64,000 nucleotides of DNA. Source: Skermanella sp. TT6. GTDB taxonomy: Bacteria; Pseudomonadota; Alphaproteobacteria; Azospirillales; Azospirillaceae. This document shows, piece by piece, positions 1-7,721 of the stretch. The stretch spans positions 316,001 to 380,000 of the forward strand of contig NZ_CP067422.1 of the NCBI RefSeq assembly GCF_016653635.2. Direction: 5' to 3'. The number at the start of each line of letters is the position of its first letter. Positions within the stretch are counted from its first letter, which is position 1. The notes under the pieces were generated by a model that was not told where the DNA came from, searched no databases, and worked only from the letters and a program-made list of their open reading frames with translations. The position numbers were made by a program, and so were the translations under genes.

Positions 1-1166
1 TTGGAGATCAGGTTGCGCAGGATCCTTTCCAGAAGCAGCGGGTCGCTCTGCACCTCCATGTCCGTGTTGACGGCGCGGAAATCCAGGCCCTTCCCGACCG
101 CCTGGTGGCTGAACTCCCCGACCAGCCGCTCGACCAGCTCGCCCAGCAGGGTCGGCCCGATGTTCGGCTCGACCTCTCCCGCTTCCAGCCGGGACAGGTG
201 GATCACCGCCTCCAGCAGGTCGGACAGCGACCTCGCCGACTGCTGGATCAGGCCGACGAGGTTCTTGGACGCCTGTTCGGTCACCCGCTTTTCCAGCAGC
301 TTGGCGAACAGGGCGAGCGCCTGGATCGGCTGGCGCAGGTCATGGCTCGCGGCGGCCAGGAAGCTCGTCTTCGCGCGGCTCGCCTGCTCGGCGGCGAGCT
401 TGTCGGTGATCAGCTTCTGCTCGGCCTTCTTCCGCTGGGTGACGTCCTGGGCGATGCACAGGATACCGATGATCCCCCCGTCCGCGGCGCGGAGCGGCAC
501 CTTGAGCTTCTCGATGCTCCTGCCGCCCACGGACAGCTCGAGCTCCTGCTCGATGCTGACGAGGCTCTCGCCGGTCCGCATGACCTGCTCGTCTTCCCGG
601 CGGACGATTTCCGCGTCCAGGGACGCCATGATGTCGTCGTCGGTGATGCCCGGAACGGCGCGCGGCGAGCCGAGCCCGACGACCTCGGCGAACAGCCGGT
701 TGCCGCCGAGATACCTGGAACGTCTGTCCTTCCAGTAGACGGCGCAGGGCAGTTGGTCGAGCACCAGGGACAGCATGTCGCCGTCCGTGGGAGGGCCGTG
801 ATCCTCGGTGGCGTGGATCAAGGCCCCGGACACGCCGCCGGCGTCCGCGCGCAAGGGTTCGACCACGATGTCGAAGCGGCGGTCCCGGATCCGGATCACC
901 AGCTCGACCGGCTGCTCCGACCCTACGGCGGACGCCACGGCGTCCTGAAGGAGGGCGGCACCGCCGCCCATCTCGCGCAGGTGCCGTCCCTGGACGGTCT
1001 CCGGCGGCGCGTCGAACAGATCGCCCGCGGCGCGGCTCGCCGCCTCCACCCTGCCGTCCCGGTCGACCACAAGCAGGGGATACCTGATCATACCCAGGAC
1101 GAAGGCCGGAAATTTCCCTCCTGCCCCGACCGTCATCGGCAGCGCTCCCGACGCAGGGAGAGCCAT
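1..1166 (-). CDS. PAS-domain sensor histidine kinase (3' end missing at window edge)
   Basis: Partial gene that continues past the left edge. About 388 residues are visible: a PAS-like region (about 15-125), a second PAS/PAC region (about 130-250) and a phosphoacceptor helix with the motif SHDLRQPIQALALF, His near residue 275. The frame leaves the window in ERILRNLIS, the start of the HATPase N box, so the ATP-binding domain and any receiver domain lie outside. No membrane segment is visible, so a cytoplasmic sensor is likely. The start is uncertain: ATG at 1166 is used here, an in-frame ATG at 1136 also fits, and an in-frame TGA further upstream limits extension. SHDLRQP-type kinases are often hybrid kinases; whether this one has a receiver cannot be seen. 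Confidence 0.85.
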   Translation of the reverse strand, partial: MALPASGALPMTVGAGGKFPAFVLGMIRYPLLVVDRDGRVEAASRAAGDLFDAPPETVQGRHLREMGGGAALLQDAVASAVGSEQPVELVIRIRDRRFDIVVEPLRADAGGVSGALIHATEDHGPPTDGDMLSLVLDQLPCAVYWKDRRSRYLGGNRLFAEVVGLGSPRAVPGITDDDIMASLDAEIVRREDEQVMRTGESLVSIEQELELSVGGRSIEKLKVPLRAADGGIIGILCIAQDVTQRKKAEQKLITDKLAAEQASRAKTSFLAAASHDLRQPIQALALFAKLLEKRVTEQASKNLVGLIQQSARSLSDLLEAVIHLSRLEAGEVEPNIGPTLLGELVERLVGEFSHQAVGKGLDFRAVNTDMEVQSDPLLLERILRNLIS

Positions 1167-1283
1167 ATCCCCGGCGGTGTCCGGGACGAACGCGGCACCT
1201 CCGCCGGGACCGTCCGGGCCCGGCACGTGCCTGCACCTGCTTCAGCGCGGGAAGTCAACTAGATCTGCCCTGGATGAGGATGA

Positions 1284-1493
1284 TCAGGATCTTTCGGAAG
1301 GCAGCGCCTGGCCGCCTTGGCGGGTCCCGGAAAGGAGTCGTTCGCCGGATCGGCGGGGGACGAGTTTCCGTTTCATTTCTTCAAGGAAGCTCCTGACGTC
1401 CTCGACCCTCAGGCCATCCCGGGCCAGCAGGGTGCGGAGGATCGGATCATCGAGAAGATCGTCGATCGACGGTTCGGGTATCGCTTGGCGCAT
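1284..1493 (-). CDS. Small hypothetical protein (69 aa)
   Basis: I do not recognise a named family. The 69-residue product is acidic and helical in its first half (EPSIDDLLDDP, then RVEDVRSFLEEMKRKL) with a basic tail. A GAGGA Shine-Dalgarno sequence lies about 8 bases before the ATG, which supports real translation. It lies about 120 bp upstream of the truncated kinase on the same strand and could share its transcript. No signal peptide, membrane segment or metal-binding motif is visible. Function unknown. Confidence 0.55.
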   Translation of the reverse strand: MRQAIPEPSIDDLLDDPILRTLLARDGLRVEDVRSFLEEMKRKLVPRRSGERLLSGTRQGGQALPSERS

Positions 1494-2010
1494 TGTCAGT
1501 CCTCGATGCTCGGTTGCCGGCCGCCGGTTTCAAGTCCGGAGGCGGTATCCGCCCTTTTCCCCAGGAACCAGTCCTGCCCGGATCCGGCACGGCAAAAGCA
1601 TCTTTCCCATCCTTGGCGCGATTGAAAGTTTCTCGCTGAACTTTTCATCTCTCCAAAGGTTTTAGGCTGACGGATCACTTGTTTCCAAGCATGTATTTTT
1701 AATTTCTTCAGACTCTTTCGGCAGAGGGATAGAACTTTCCGGAACCGGCACTGAACTTCCCCTGTACTGGAGAGAGATGTACCGCTGAGATTACGATGAA
1801 GTCCCCCTGATTTAGTAATACGTCAATCTCTGGTGGGCTTTCCGGACCTGAACGTGATCGGACCGAACGACGCCGGACGGTAGTCCGGGAATGCCGGTCC
1901 GAAGTTGCGCGCCGCGCTCGGAGCGGCCAGCCGACAAGCATCTGCCGCTCGCCAGAGCAGTACCGGCTGGATATCCGGACGGACGGCAACCATAGGGCAC
2001 GGATGGGCAG
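1494..2010. other. Divergent intergenic region, no gene supported
   Basis: About 517 bp between the leftward small gene and the rightward GAF kinase. Open frames here have arginine-rich, low-complexity translations typical of non-coding GC-rich DNA. The stretch 1630-1830 is noticeably more AT-rich than its surroundings and probably holds the divergent promoters. I see no confident -35/-10 pair or structured RNA. Confidence 0.5.
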
Positions 2011-3240
2011 ATGGGCGAACGAGGGTCTCCGTCCCTGAGCGCCTCGCAGGGGAGCGTCGGCACAGCGCCGTTACCGTCGGACGAGCCGCAGCGGCTCGTC
2101 GCGCTGAAACGTTATGACCTGCTCGATACGGTGCCGGAGCAGGCTTTCGACCGCATCACCCGGCTGGCGGCGACGGTGCTGGGCATGCCGGTCTCGCTGA
2201 TCTCCCTGATCGACGAAACCCGGCAGTGGTTCAAGTCCCGGCACGGCTTCGACGCCCGCTGGACCCGGCGCGAGATAGCCTTCTGTTCGCACGCGATCCT
2301 CGCCAGGGAGCCGCTCGTCGTGCCGGACGCCGCGGCGGACGACCGCTTCGCCGCCAATCCGCTGGTGGTCGAGCATCCCGGGATCAGGTTCTACGCGGGC
2401 GCTCCGCTGGTCACGCCCGAGGGCTACGTGCTCGGCACCCTGTGCGTGATCGACCGCGCGCCGCACCCCGAGTTCAGCGACGTGCAGCGGGGCATCCTGA
2501 AGGATTTCGCAGACCTCGTCATGACCGAGATCGAGGCCCGCTCGGCCACCCTGGCCCTGCGGCAGAAGGTCCGCGAGCAGCAGCAGGCGGAGCAGCGGCT
2601 GCAGCGGCTGCTGAACGAGAAGGAGACCCTGCTGCGGGAGGTCTATCACCGGGTCAAGAACAACCTCCAGGTCGTCGATACCCTGCTGGCGCTCCAGGGA
2701 CGGCAGACCCCGGCGATCTCCGAAAGCCTGGGCGACCTGCGCCACCGGGTCTATTGCCTGGGCCTCGTCCACCAGAAGCTCATGCAGTCGGAAGACCTGG
2801 AGACGATCGACCAGGGCGAATTCCTGCGCGACCTGTGCCACTCGCTGGCCGCCCCCTATGCGGCGGGCCGGCCCGACATAACGATGAGCGTCAAGGTCGA
2901 GCCGCGGAGCAATGCCATCACCATCGACTTCGCGATTTCCCTGGGACTGCTGGTCAACGAACTGGTGACCAACGCCTTCCGGCACGCTTTCCCGACCGGC
3001 CGCAAGGGCCACGTCGCCGTCTCGCTGACCGGCAGGGGAAACGGGATGGCCCGGCTGGTCGTCGCGGACAACGGCATCGGCCTGCCGCCGGCCATGCTCC
3101 CGGGAGCGCCCCCGGCCAAGATCGGACAGCAGATCATCGCGGAACTGGTCGACCAGCTCGGCGGCGAGATCGCGGTCGAGCAGGATCACGGGACCATCGT
3201 CTCTGTCAATTTTCCCTGCCCGGAGGGGCTGTCATGCTGA
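2011..3240 (+). CDS. GAF-domain HisKA_2 sensor histidine kinase
   Basis: 409-residue cytoplasmic kinase. A GAF domain spans about 45-180, containing the FKSRHGFDARWTRREIAFCSHAI stretch in two parts: FKSRHG and REIAFCSHAI. A short coiled linker (about 180-208) leads into a HisKA_2 phosphoacceptor motif EVYHRVKNNLQVV with His213. The HATPase follows with the N box NELVTNAFRHAF and the G1 box DNGIGLP. HisKA_2 kinases of alphaproteobacteria often feed single-domain or PhyR-type regulators. Here the next gene, a single-domain receiver, overlaps the last 7 bp, so the two are probably translationally coupled partners. No membrane segment, so the signal is likely internal. Ligand unknown. Confidence 0.9.
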   Translation: MGERGSPSLSASQGSVGTAPLPSDEPQRLVALKRYDLLDTVPEQAFDRITRLAATVLGMPVSLISLIDETRQWFKSRHGFDARWTRREIAFCSHAILAREPLVVPDAAADDRFAANPLVVEHPGIRFYAGAPLVTPEGYVLGTLCVIDRAPHPEFSDVQRGILKDFADLVMTEIEARSATLALRQKVREQQQAEQRLQRLLNEKETLLREVYHRVKNNLQVVDTLLALQGRQTPAISESLGDLRHRVYCLGLVHQKLMQSEDLETIDQGEFLRDLCHSLAAPYAAGRPDITMSVKVEPRSNAITIDFAISLGLLVNELVTNAFRHAFPTGRKGHVAVSLTGRGNGMARLVVADNGIGLPPAMLPGAPPAKIGQQIIAELVDQLGGEIAVEQDHGTIVSVNFPCPEGLSC

Positions 3241-3608
3241 AAAGCGACGACCCCATCCTGATCGTGGACGACGACAACCTGGTCCGCCTCGGCATCCGTA
3301 TGACCCTGGAGGATGCGGGATTCTGCAACCTGTGCGTCGCGCGGAGCGGCCCGGCCGCGGTCGACATGGCCCTGCGGCAGCGCCCCACCGTCGTGCTGAT
3401 GGACGTGCGCCTCGGCACCGGGATGGACGGGATCGAGGCCGCGGAACGGATCCGCCGGCAGCACCCCTGCAAGGTGATCTTCCTGACCGGATCGAACGAG
3501 GTGGCGACCCGCCTGCGGATCAGCGCCATGGACCCCGACGGCGTCCTGATGAAGCCGATCCTGCCCCACCACCTGATCGGCGCGATCGAGTCCCTCCGGG
3601 ACGGCTGA
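3234..3608 (+). CDS. Single-domain response regulator (CheY-like)
   Basis: 124-residue receiver domain with no output domain. Visible residues: acidic pocket DDD at 12-14, predicted phosphoacceptor Asp57 in LMDVRL, the switch Thr in FLTG and the conserved Lys in LMKP. The ATG at 3234 lies inside the end of the kinase gene, with a strong CGGAGGGG ribosome binding site at 3221-3228; a longer frame through the kinase gene is a shadow. As there is no DNA-binding domain, output must be by protein contact or phosphorelay. Its coding overlap makes the upstream GAF kinase the obvious partner. Confidence 0.9.
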   Translation: MLKSDDPILIVDDDNLVRLGIRMTLEDAGFCNLCVARSGPAAVDMALRQRPTVVLMDVRLGTGMDGIEAAERIRRQHPCKVIFLTGSNEVATRLRISAMDPDGVLMKPILPHHLIGAIESLRDG

Positions 3609-3626
3609 ACGGTCGGCCGCCCGGCG

Positions 3627-4076
3627 TCAGATGCCGCGCTCGGCCCGGATGCGGTCGCCGGCATGGGTCATGCGGGCGATCCGGTCGGGCGGCAGGTCCT
3701 CCTGGATCATGCGGACGACGAGGGCCTGCTCCAGTTCGGCCTGCTGCTCGTACTCCTGCTTCAGCCGGTGGAATTCGGCGAACCAGCGGTCGTTGGCGAC
3801 CGACTCGTCGGCCGCCCGCCGGGCGAGGTCGGCGATCGCCCCGCGCAGCCGGCGCTGGCCGTCCCGGAGCCGCGCCAGGGCTTCCGACCGGTGCGCGTCC
3901 TCCGCCAGGACGGGGAAGACCGCCTCATCCATCATGTCGGCGTGGGCCGTCCACAGATCGGCGAACCGGGAGAACAGGCCGGCCCGCTCGGCATAGCCCT
4001 CGAACACGGAGTTGCCGGCCAGCGCGAAAAAATCGCGGCCGGCCTGATGGTCTGTCAGCATCCTGTCCAGGATCAT
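3627..4076 (-). CDS. Hemerythrin HHE domain-containing protein
   Basis: 149-residue helical protein. A His in LTDHQAG near residue 10, WTAHADMMDEAVFPVL near 42-57, and later His/Glu in EFHRLKQEYEQ suit the HHE cation-binding four-helix bundle, which in characterised members binds a di-iron centre for oxygen, NO or iron sensing. Convergent with the response regulator (18 bp between stops) and divergent from the histidine phosphatase. No signal peptide. The family is fairly clear; the specific role is not visible in the sequence. Confidence 0.75.
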   Translation of the reverse strand: MILDRMLTDHQAGRDFFALAGNSVFEGYAERAGLFSRFADLWTAHADMMDEAVFPVLAEDAHRSEALARLRDGQRRLRGAIADLARRAADESVANDRWFAEFHRLKQEYEQQAELEQALVVRMIQEDLPPDRIARMTHAGDRIRAERGI

Positions 4077-4202
4077 GGCGGGGGCTCCTCTTCGGGTTGA
4101 CGTTCCGCTGGGGAAACCGCGTTTGCCGCCGCAGGGTTCCTGAAACGATCACGGGTTCCGCGGGTTGAAGCGGGGCAAGCAACGTGGGGAGCGGTCGGTA
4201 CC

Positions 4203-4967
4203 ATGCAGCAACGTTGGCCCAGTAATCTCCGGATCGTCCGCCATGGCGAAAGCTCCGGCAACGTGGCCCGCGAGGCCGCCGACGCCGCCGGGCTCGGCCG
4301 GATCGACATCGCGGAACGCGACGTCGACGTGCCATTGAGCGCCCGGGGCGAGGAACAGGCCCAGGCGCTCGGCGAGTGGCTCGCCCGGATGCCGGCGGAG
4401 GAGCGCCCCGACGTGGTGCTGACGTCGCCCTATGTCCGGGCCCGCCGCACCGCCGAGATCGTGCGGGAGTTCGGCAGGCTGGACGTTGACGTCGCCGATT
4501 TCGTGATCGACGAACGGCTGCGCGAAAAGGAGTTCGGCGTGCTCGACCGGCTGACCCGGCGCGGCATCCAGGAGGAGTTTCCCGACCAGGCGGAGTTCCG
4601 CCGCCTGCTGGGCAAGTTCTATCACCGGCCGCCCGCGGGGGAGAGCTGGTGCGACGTCATCCTGCGCCTGCGCAGCGCGCTCGACACGGTCAGCCTCCAC
4701 CATTGCGGCCGCCGGGTGATGATCGTCAGCCACCAGGTGGTCGTGCTGTGCCTGCGCTATCTGCTGGAAAACATGACCGAGGAACAGATCCTGGCGATCG
4801 ACCGGGAGGCCGACGTGGCCAACTGCTCGGTCACCGAATACGCCTACAACCCCGATATCGGGAAGATCGGCGGCATGGAGCTGCGGCGGTACAATTTCGT
4901 GGCGCCGCTACGCCAGGCCGGCGCGCCGGTCACCGCCGACCCCGACGAGAACGTGGCCTCCCGCTGA
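4203..4967 (+). CDS. Histidine phosphatase superfamily protein
   Basis: 254 residues. The RHGES signature at 13-17 provides the phosphorylated catalytic His14; YVRARRTAEI supplies the second conserved Arg, and the late SHQVVVLCLRY supplies the second catalytic His. The overall fold is the phosphoglycerate mutase/phosphatase (His_Phos_1) branch. The length and the insert EFPDQAEFRRLLGKFYHRPP resemble fructose-2,6-bisphosphatase-like members, but the substrate cannot be set from sequence. Probably in one transcript with the NAD(P)HX dehydratase that starts 13 bp after its stop, suggesting a metabolite-repair or housekeeping role. Confidence 0.82.
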   Translation: MQQRWPSNLRIVRHGESSGNVAREAADAAGLGRIDIAERDVDVPLSARGEEQAQALGEWLARMPAEERPDVVLTSPYVRARRTAEIVREFGRLDVDVADFVIDERLREKEFGVLDRLTRRGIQEEFPDQAEFRRLLGKFYHRPPAGESWCDVILRLRSALDTVSLHHCGRRVMIVSHQVVVLCLRYLLENMTEEQILAIDREADVANCSVTEYAYNPDIGKIGGMELRRYNFVAPLRQAGAPVTADPDENVASR

Positions 4968-4980
4968 TTCCGACGGAGCG

Positions 4981-5877
4981 ATGATGACAGAAGCGACCAA
5001 GATCACGGCGGAACTGCTGCGCGGCATGCCGCTGCCGGAGCCGTCCGGTTCCGTCGACAAGAAGGCCAGGGGAAGCGTCCTGGTCGTGGCCGGGAGCGTC
5101 GAGGTGCCCGGCGCCGCCCTGCTGGCGGGCACCGCCGCGCTGCGGGCCGGCGCCGGCAAGCTCCAGATCGCCACCTGCTCCAGCGTGGCCCTTCACTTGG
5201 GGCTGGCCGTCCCCGAGGCGCTGGTGCTGGGCCTGCCCGAGACGCCTTCCGGCGGAATCCGTCCCGAATCGGCCGACCTGCTGTGCGAGCGGGGCAAGCG
5301 GAACGACGCGGTGCTGCTCGGTCCCGGCATGATGGACAAGGAGGCGGTCGCCGCCCTGACCACCGGGATGGTGAACAGCCTGGAAGGCCCCGCGCTGGTG
5401 ATCGACGCCGAGGCGCTGGTCTGCCTGGACACCCTGCGCGAACCGCTGTGCCGGCGCGAGGGACGGACCATCATCACGCCCCACGCGGGCGAGATGGCGA
5501 GCCTGCTGGAGATCGGCCGCGACGCCGTGGAGGCCGACCCGCTCGCCACCGCCCGCCGGGTCGCCACCGAGTTCAGCATGGTGGTGGCGCTGAAGGGCGG
5601 CTGCACGCACATCGTGGACCCGGACGGCAACGCCTGGTTCTACGAGAGCGGCAATGTCGGGCTGGCCACGTCCGGATCGGGCGACACGCTGGCCGGGGTC
5701 GTGGCCGGCCTGGTGGCGCGGGGCGCCGAACCGGCGCAGGCGACGATCTGGGCCGTCTACCTGCACGGCCAGGCCGGCAACCGCCTGGCGCGGAGCCGCG
5801 GCCCCATGGGCTTCCTGGCCCGGGAACTTCTGGCGGAGATCCCCGGCATCATGGCGGAACTGGCGCCGGCGCGGTGA
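4981..5877 (+). CDS. nnrD: ADP-dependent NAD(P)H-hydrate dehydratase
   Basis: 298 residues, a ribokinase-like fold of the CARKD/NnrD family, which uses ADP or ATP to return S-NAD(P)HX to NAD(P)H. Motifs: GSVLVVAGS (31-39), TPHAGE (166-171), VVALKGG, and the catalytic SGSGD (231-235, Asp235). It lacks the N-terminal epimerase (NnrE) domain that many bacteria fuse to it, so the epimerase must be elsewhere. Two adjacent ATGs at 4981 and 4984; the first is used. It follows the histidine phosphatase by 13 bp and is followed by a repeat element rather than a clear terminator. Confidence 0.88.
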   Translation: MMTEATKITAELLRGMPLPEPSGSVDKKARGSVLVVAGSVEVPGAALLAGTAALRAGAGKLQIATCSSVALHLGLAVPEALVLGLPETPSGGIRPESADLLCERGKRNDAVLLGPGMMDKEAVAALTTGMVNSLEGPALVIDAEALVCLDTLREPLCRREGRTIITPHAGEMASLLEIGRDAVEADPLATARRVATEFSMVVALKGGCTHIVDPDGNAWFYESGNVGLATSGSGDTLAGVVAGLVARGAEPAQATIWAVYLHGQAGNRLARSRGPMGFLARELLAEIPGIMAELAPAR

Positions 5878-5921
5878 GGGATCCGCCGACCAGATAAGTT
5901 GCAAGAAACGTAGGTCGGGTA

Positions 5922-6123
5922 GAGCGGTCTCCGATCCGGTCGATCCGCCCCGGGGAAGCCGAACCGATGCGTTGCGCCATGGGCGCAACCTACGATCATC
6001 GGTCCGCATCACCTCCGCCCTGCATCGAGCCGTAGGTTGCGCCCATGGCGCAACACAGTGCGGCGAGTGGAAGGGCCGGCTGCGACGACCGGAGCGGTTC
6101 AACCTGATCGGGGACCGCTCCAG
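5922..6123 (+). repeat. MITE-like dispersed element, copy 1 (full length)
   Basis: About 200-bp non-coding element. Ends are imperfect inverted repeats of about 25 bp: GAGCGGTC at the left edge and its complement at the right edge, about 21 of 25 matching. Inside are two hairpins in opposite orientation: GTTGCGCCATGGGCGCAAC at 5971-5989 and its reverse complement at 6036-6054, each flanked by CTACG/CGTAG. It fills the gap between nnrD and the leftward gntR gene. Related copies lie near 46904, 48750 and 57868. I see no clear target-site duplication. Confidence 0.8.
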
Positions 6124-6155
6124 CCGATCTCACATGGGGTCGTAGGCAGCGATCC

Positions 6156-6935
6156 TCAGCGCGGCGGCGCCGCCAGGACGTCGGCGCGGGCGATGCGGTT
6201 GAGGCTGACTTCCAGGCGGGCGTCGGCCTTGGCGATCTCCTTCAGGGCGCCGGAGGTGAAGGCCATGTGGTCGCGCGCGGCCTGCCGGGCGGTCTCGGGA
6301 TCGCCGGCGATGATGCCGTCGTGGATCGCCCGGTGTTGGGCCAGCAGCAGTTCCCGCACGTTGCGCCTCAGATAGAGGGTGGCGCGGTTGTAGAAGACGT
6401 CGTTGCGCAGCATCTCCGACAGCGAGCGCATGACATGCAGCATGAAGAGGTTATGGGACGCCTCGTAGATCGCCAGGTGGAAGTCGGCGTCGGCGTTCGC
6501 CTCGTCGGTCGGGTCTTCCTTCTGGTGGGCGGCCTCCATGGCGGCGAAGCATTCCTGGATCAGCTCCCGGTCCACGCTGGTACCGCGCAGGGCCGCCAGG
6601 TAGGCCGCCGAGCTCTCGGCGATGCCGCGGAATTCCAGGTAGTCGTAGGTCGCTTCGGGGTTGCTGTTCACCACGTCGGCGAGCGGGGCCGTGAAGCTTT
6701 CGTCGAGCAGCGGCGCCACCCGCGTGGCGCCGCCGCGCTCGCTGACCAGCAGGCCGCGCCGCTCCAGCTTCTCCAACGCCTCGCGGAGACTCGGGCGGGA
6801 GACGTCGAACCGATGGGCAAGTTCCCGTTCCGGCAGAAGACGCTCGCCGGGCCGAAGCGATCCTTCGAGGATGAGCCTTTCCAAGCGGTCGGCGATGGCA
6901 TCCGCGAGCTTGGCGGGGCGGATCGGCTCGGTCAT
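6156..6935 (-). CDS. FadR/LldR-type GntR transcriptional regulator
   Basis: 259 residues. An N-terminal winged helix-turn-helix (about 5-75, including LLPERELAHRFDVSRPSLREALE) is followed by an FCD ligand-binding domain (about 85-235) with the metal-binding residues of the FadR subfamily spread through DADFHLAIYEASHN and later His residues. It lies 96 bp downstream of lutC on the same strand, so it is probably the local lactate-responsive regulator of lutABC, as LldR/LutR proteins are elsewhere. The assignment to lactate rests on context. A small hairpin lies in the gap to lutC. Confidence 0.88.
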   Translation of the reverse strand: MTEPIRPAKLADAIADRLERLILEGSLRPGERLLPERELAHRFDVSRPSLREALEKLERRGLLVSERGGATRVAPLLDESFTAPLADVVNSNPEATYDYLEFRGIAESSAAYLAALRGTSVDRELIQECFAAMEAAHQKEDPTDEANADADFHLAIYEASHNLFMLHVMRSLSEMLRNDVFYNRATLYLRRNVRELLLAQHRAIHDGIIAGDPETARQAARDHMAFTSGALKEIAKADARLEVSLNRIARADVLAAPPR

Positions 6936-6987
6936 GGCGATGCTCTGGCCCTGAGGTTACGGAAGCGGGTATTGCCTCCCCGTCAAT

Positions 6988-7008
6988 TTGGCAAAGCGTC
7001 TTTGCAAC
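6988..7008. promoter_or_regulatory. Inverted repeat between lutC and the gntR regulator
   Basis: GCAAAG-CGT-CTTTGC at 6991-7005 is a perfect 6-bp inverted repeat with a 3-base spacer, partly extended by flanking TTG/CAA. It sits in the 96-bp gap before the regulator gene. It could be an operator for autoregulation or a weak attenuating hairpin; no U-tract follows it on the minus strand. Confidence 0.35.
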
Positions 7009-7031
7009 GGCAAGTATCTTGGTGAAAGCTT

Positions 7032-7721
7032 TTATCCAGCGGCGGCGCAGGTCCTCCCGGATCGCTTGAGCACCAGGACGATCAGTTCCTTCGGGCCGTG
7101 GACGCCGAAGGCCAGCGTCTGCTCGATGTCGGCGGTCTTCGACGGACCGGAGACCAGGACCACGTTGGTCGGCATCCGCCCGGCCCAGCCCTGCTCCCGG
7201 ATCACCTCGGCGAAGCTGTCGCGGATGGTGTCCTCCTCCACCAGCGCCACGTGGATCGGCGGCAGCAGCGACATCAGGCGGGGTTCCGCCGCGGTCGGCC
7301 ACAGGATCAGCGTGCCGGTCTCGGCGATGCCGCCGATCGCACGGGTGACGCCGGCATCCACCCCGTGGACCAGCTCGCCCTTCCAGTGCTCGACCGCGCG
7401 ATCATAGGCGACCAGACGCGGCGCCTGGGGATCGGCGCTCCAGGCCTCGGCGAGCTGCCGCGCCGCGTCGGAGCCGTCGCCATGGACCACCGCCCGGACG
7501 CCGCGGTTGTCCAGCAGGGTGCGCAGGCGGCTCGGCCAGTCCGCCGCGTCGACCTCGTGGACCTCCGCCTTCATGGCTTCGAGCATGGTGCGGAACCGGT
7601 CGAGCCGGGCCGACGCGCCGAACCGGGGAGCCTGCCAGTCCGGCAGCGCGGGTGCCGGGGCCGGCGGGGCGGCGCGCAGGCGGGACAGGATGCGGGCGCG
7701 GGCGGCGGAGGAGTCATGCAT
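7032..7721 (-). CDS. lutC: Lactate utilization protein C
   Basis: 229-residue LUD-domain (DUF162) protein, the third component of the LutABC L-lactate oxidase system that converts lactate to pyruvate. Family hallmarks are IGGIAETGTLILWPT and RLMSLLPPIHVALVEEDTI, the same core that occurs inside LutB. Its start overlaps the end of lutB by 8 bp, so the two are translationally coupled. It is the last structural gene before the regulator. No cofactor-binding cysteines are visible, as is usual for LutC. Confidence 0.92.
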   Translation of the reverse strand: MHDSSAARARILSRLRAAPPAPAPALPDWQAPRFGASARLDRFRTMLEAMKAEVHEVDAADWPSRLRTLLDNRGVRAVVHGDGSDAARQLAEAWSADPQAPRLVAYDRAVEHWKGELVHGVDAGVTRAIGGIAETGTLILWPTAAEPRLMSLLPPIHVALVEEDTIRDSFAEVIREQGWAGRMPTNVVLVSGPSKTADIEQTLAFGVHGPKELIVLVLKRSGRTCAAAG

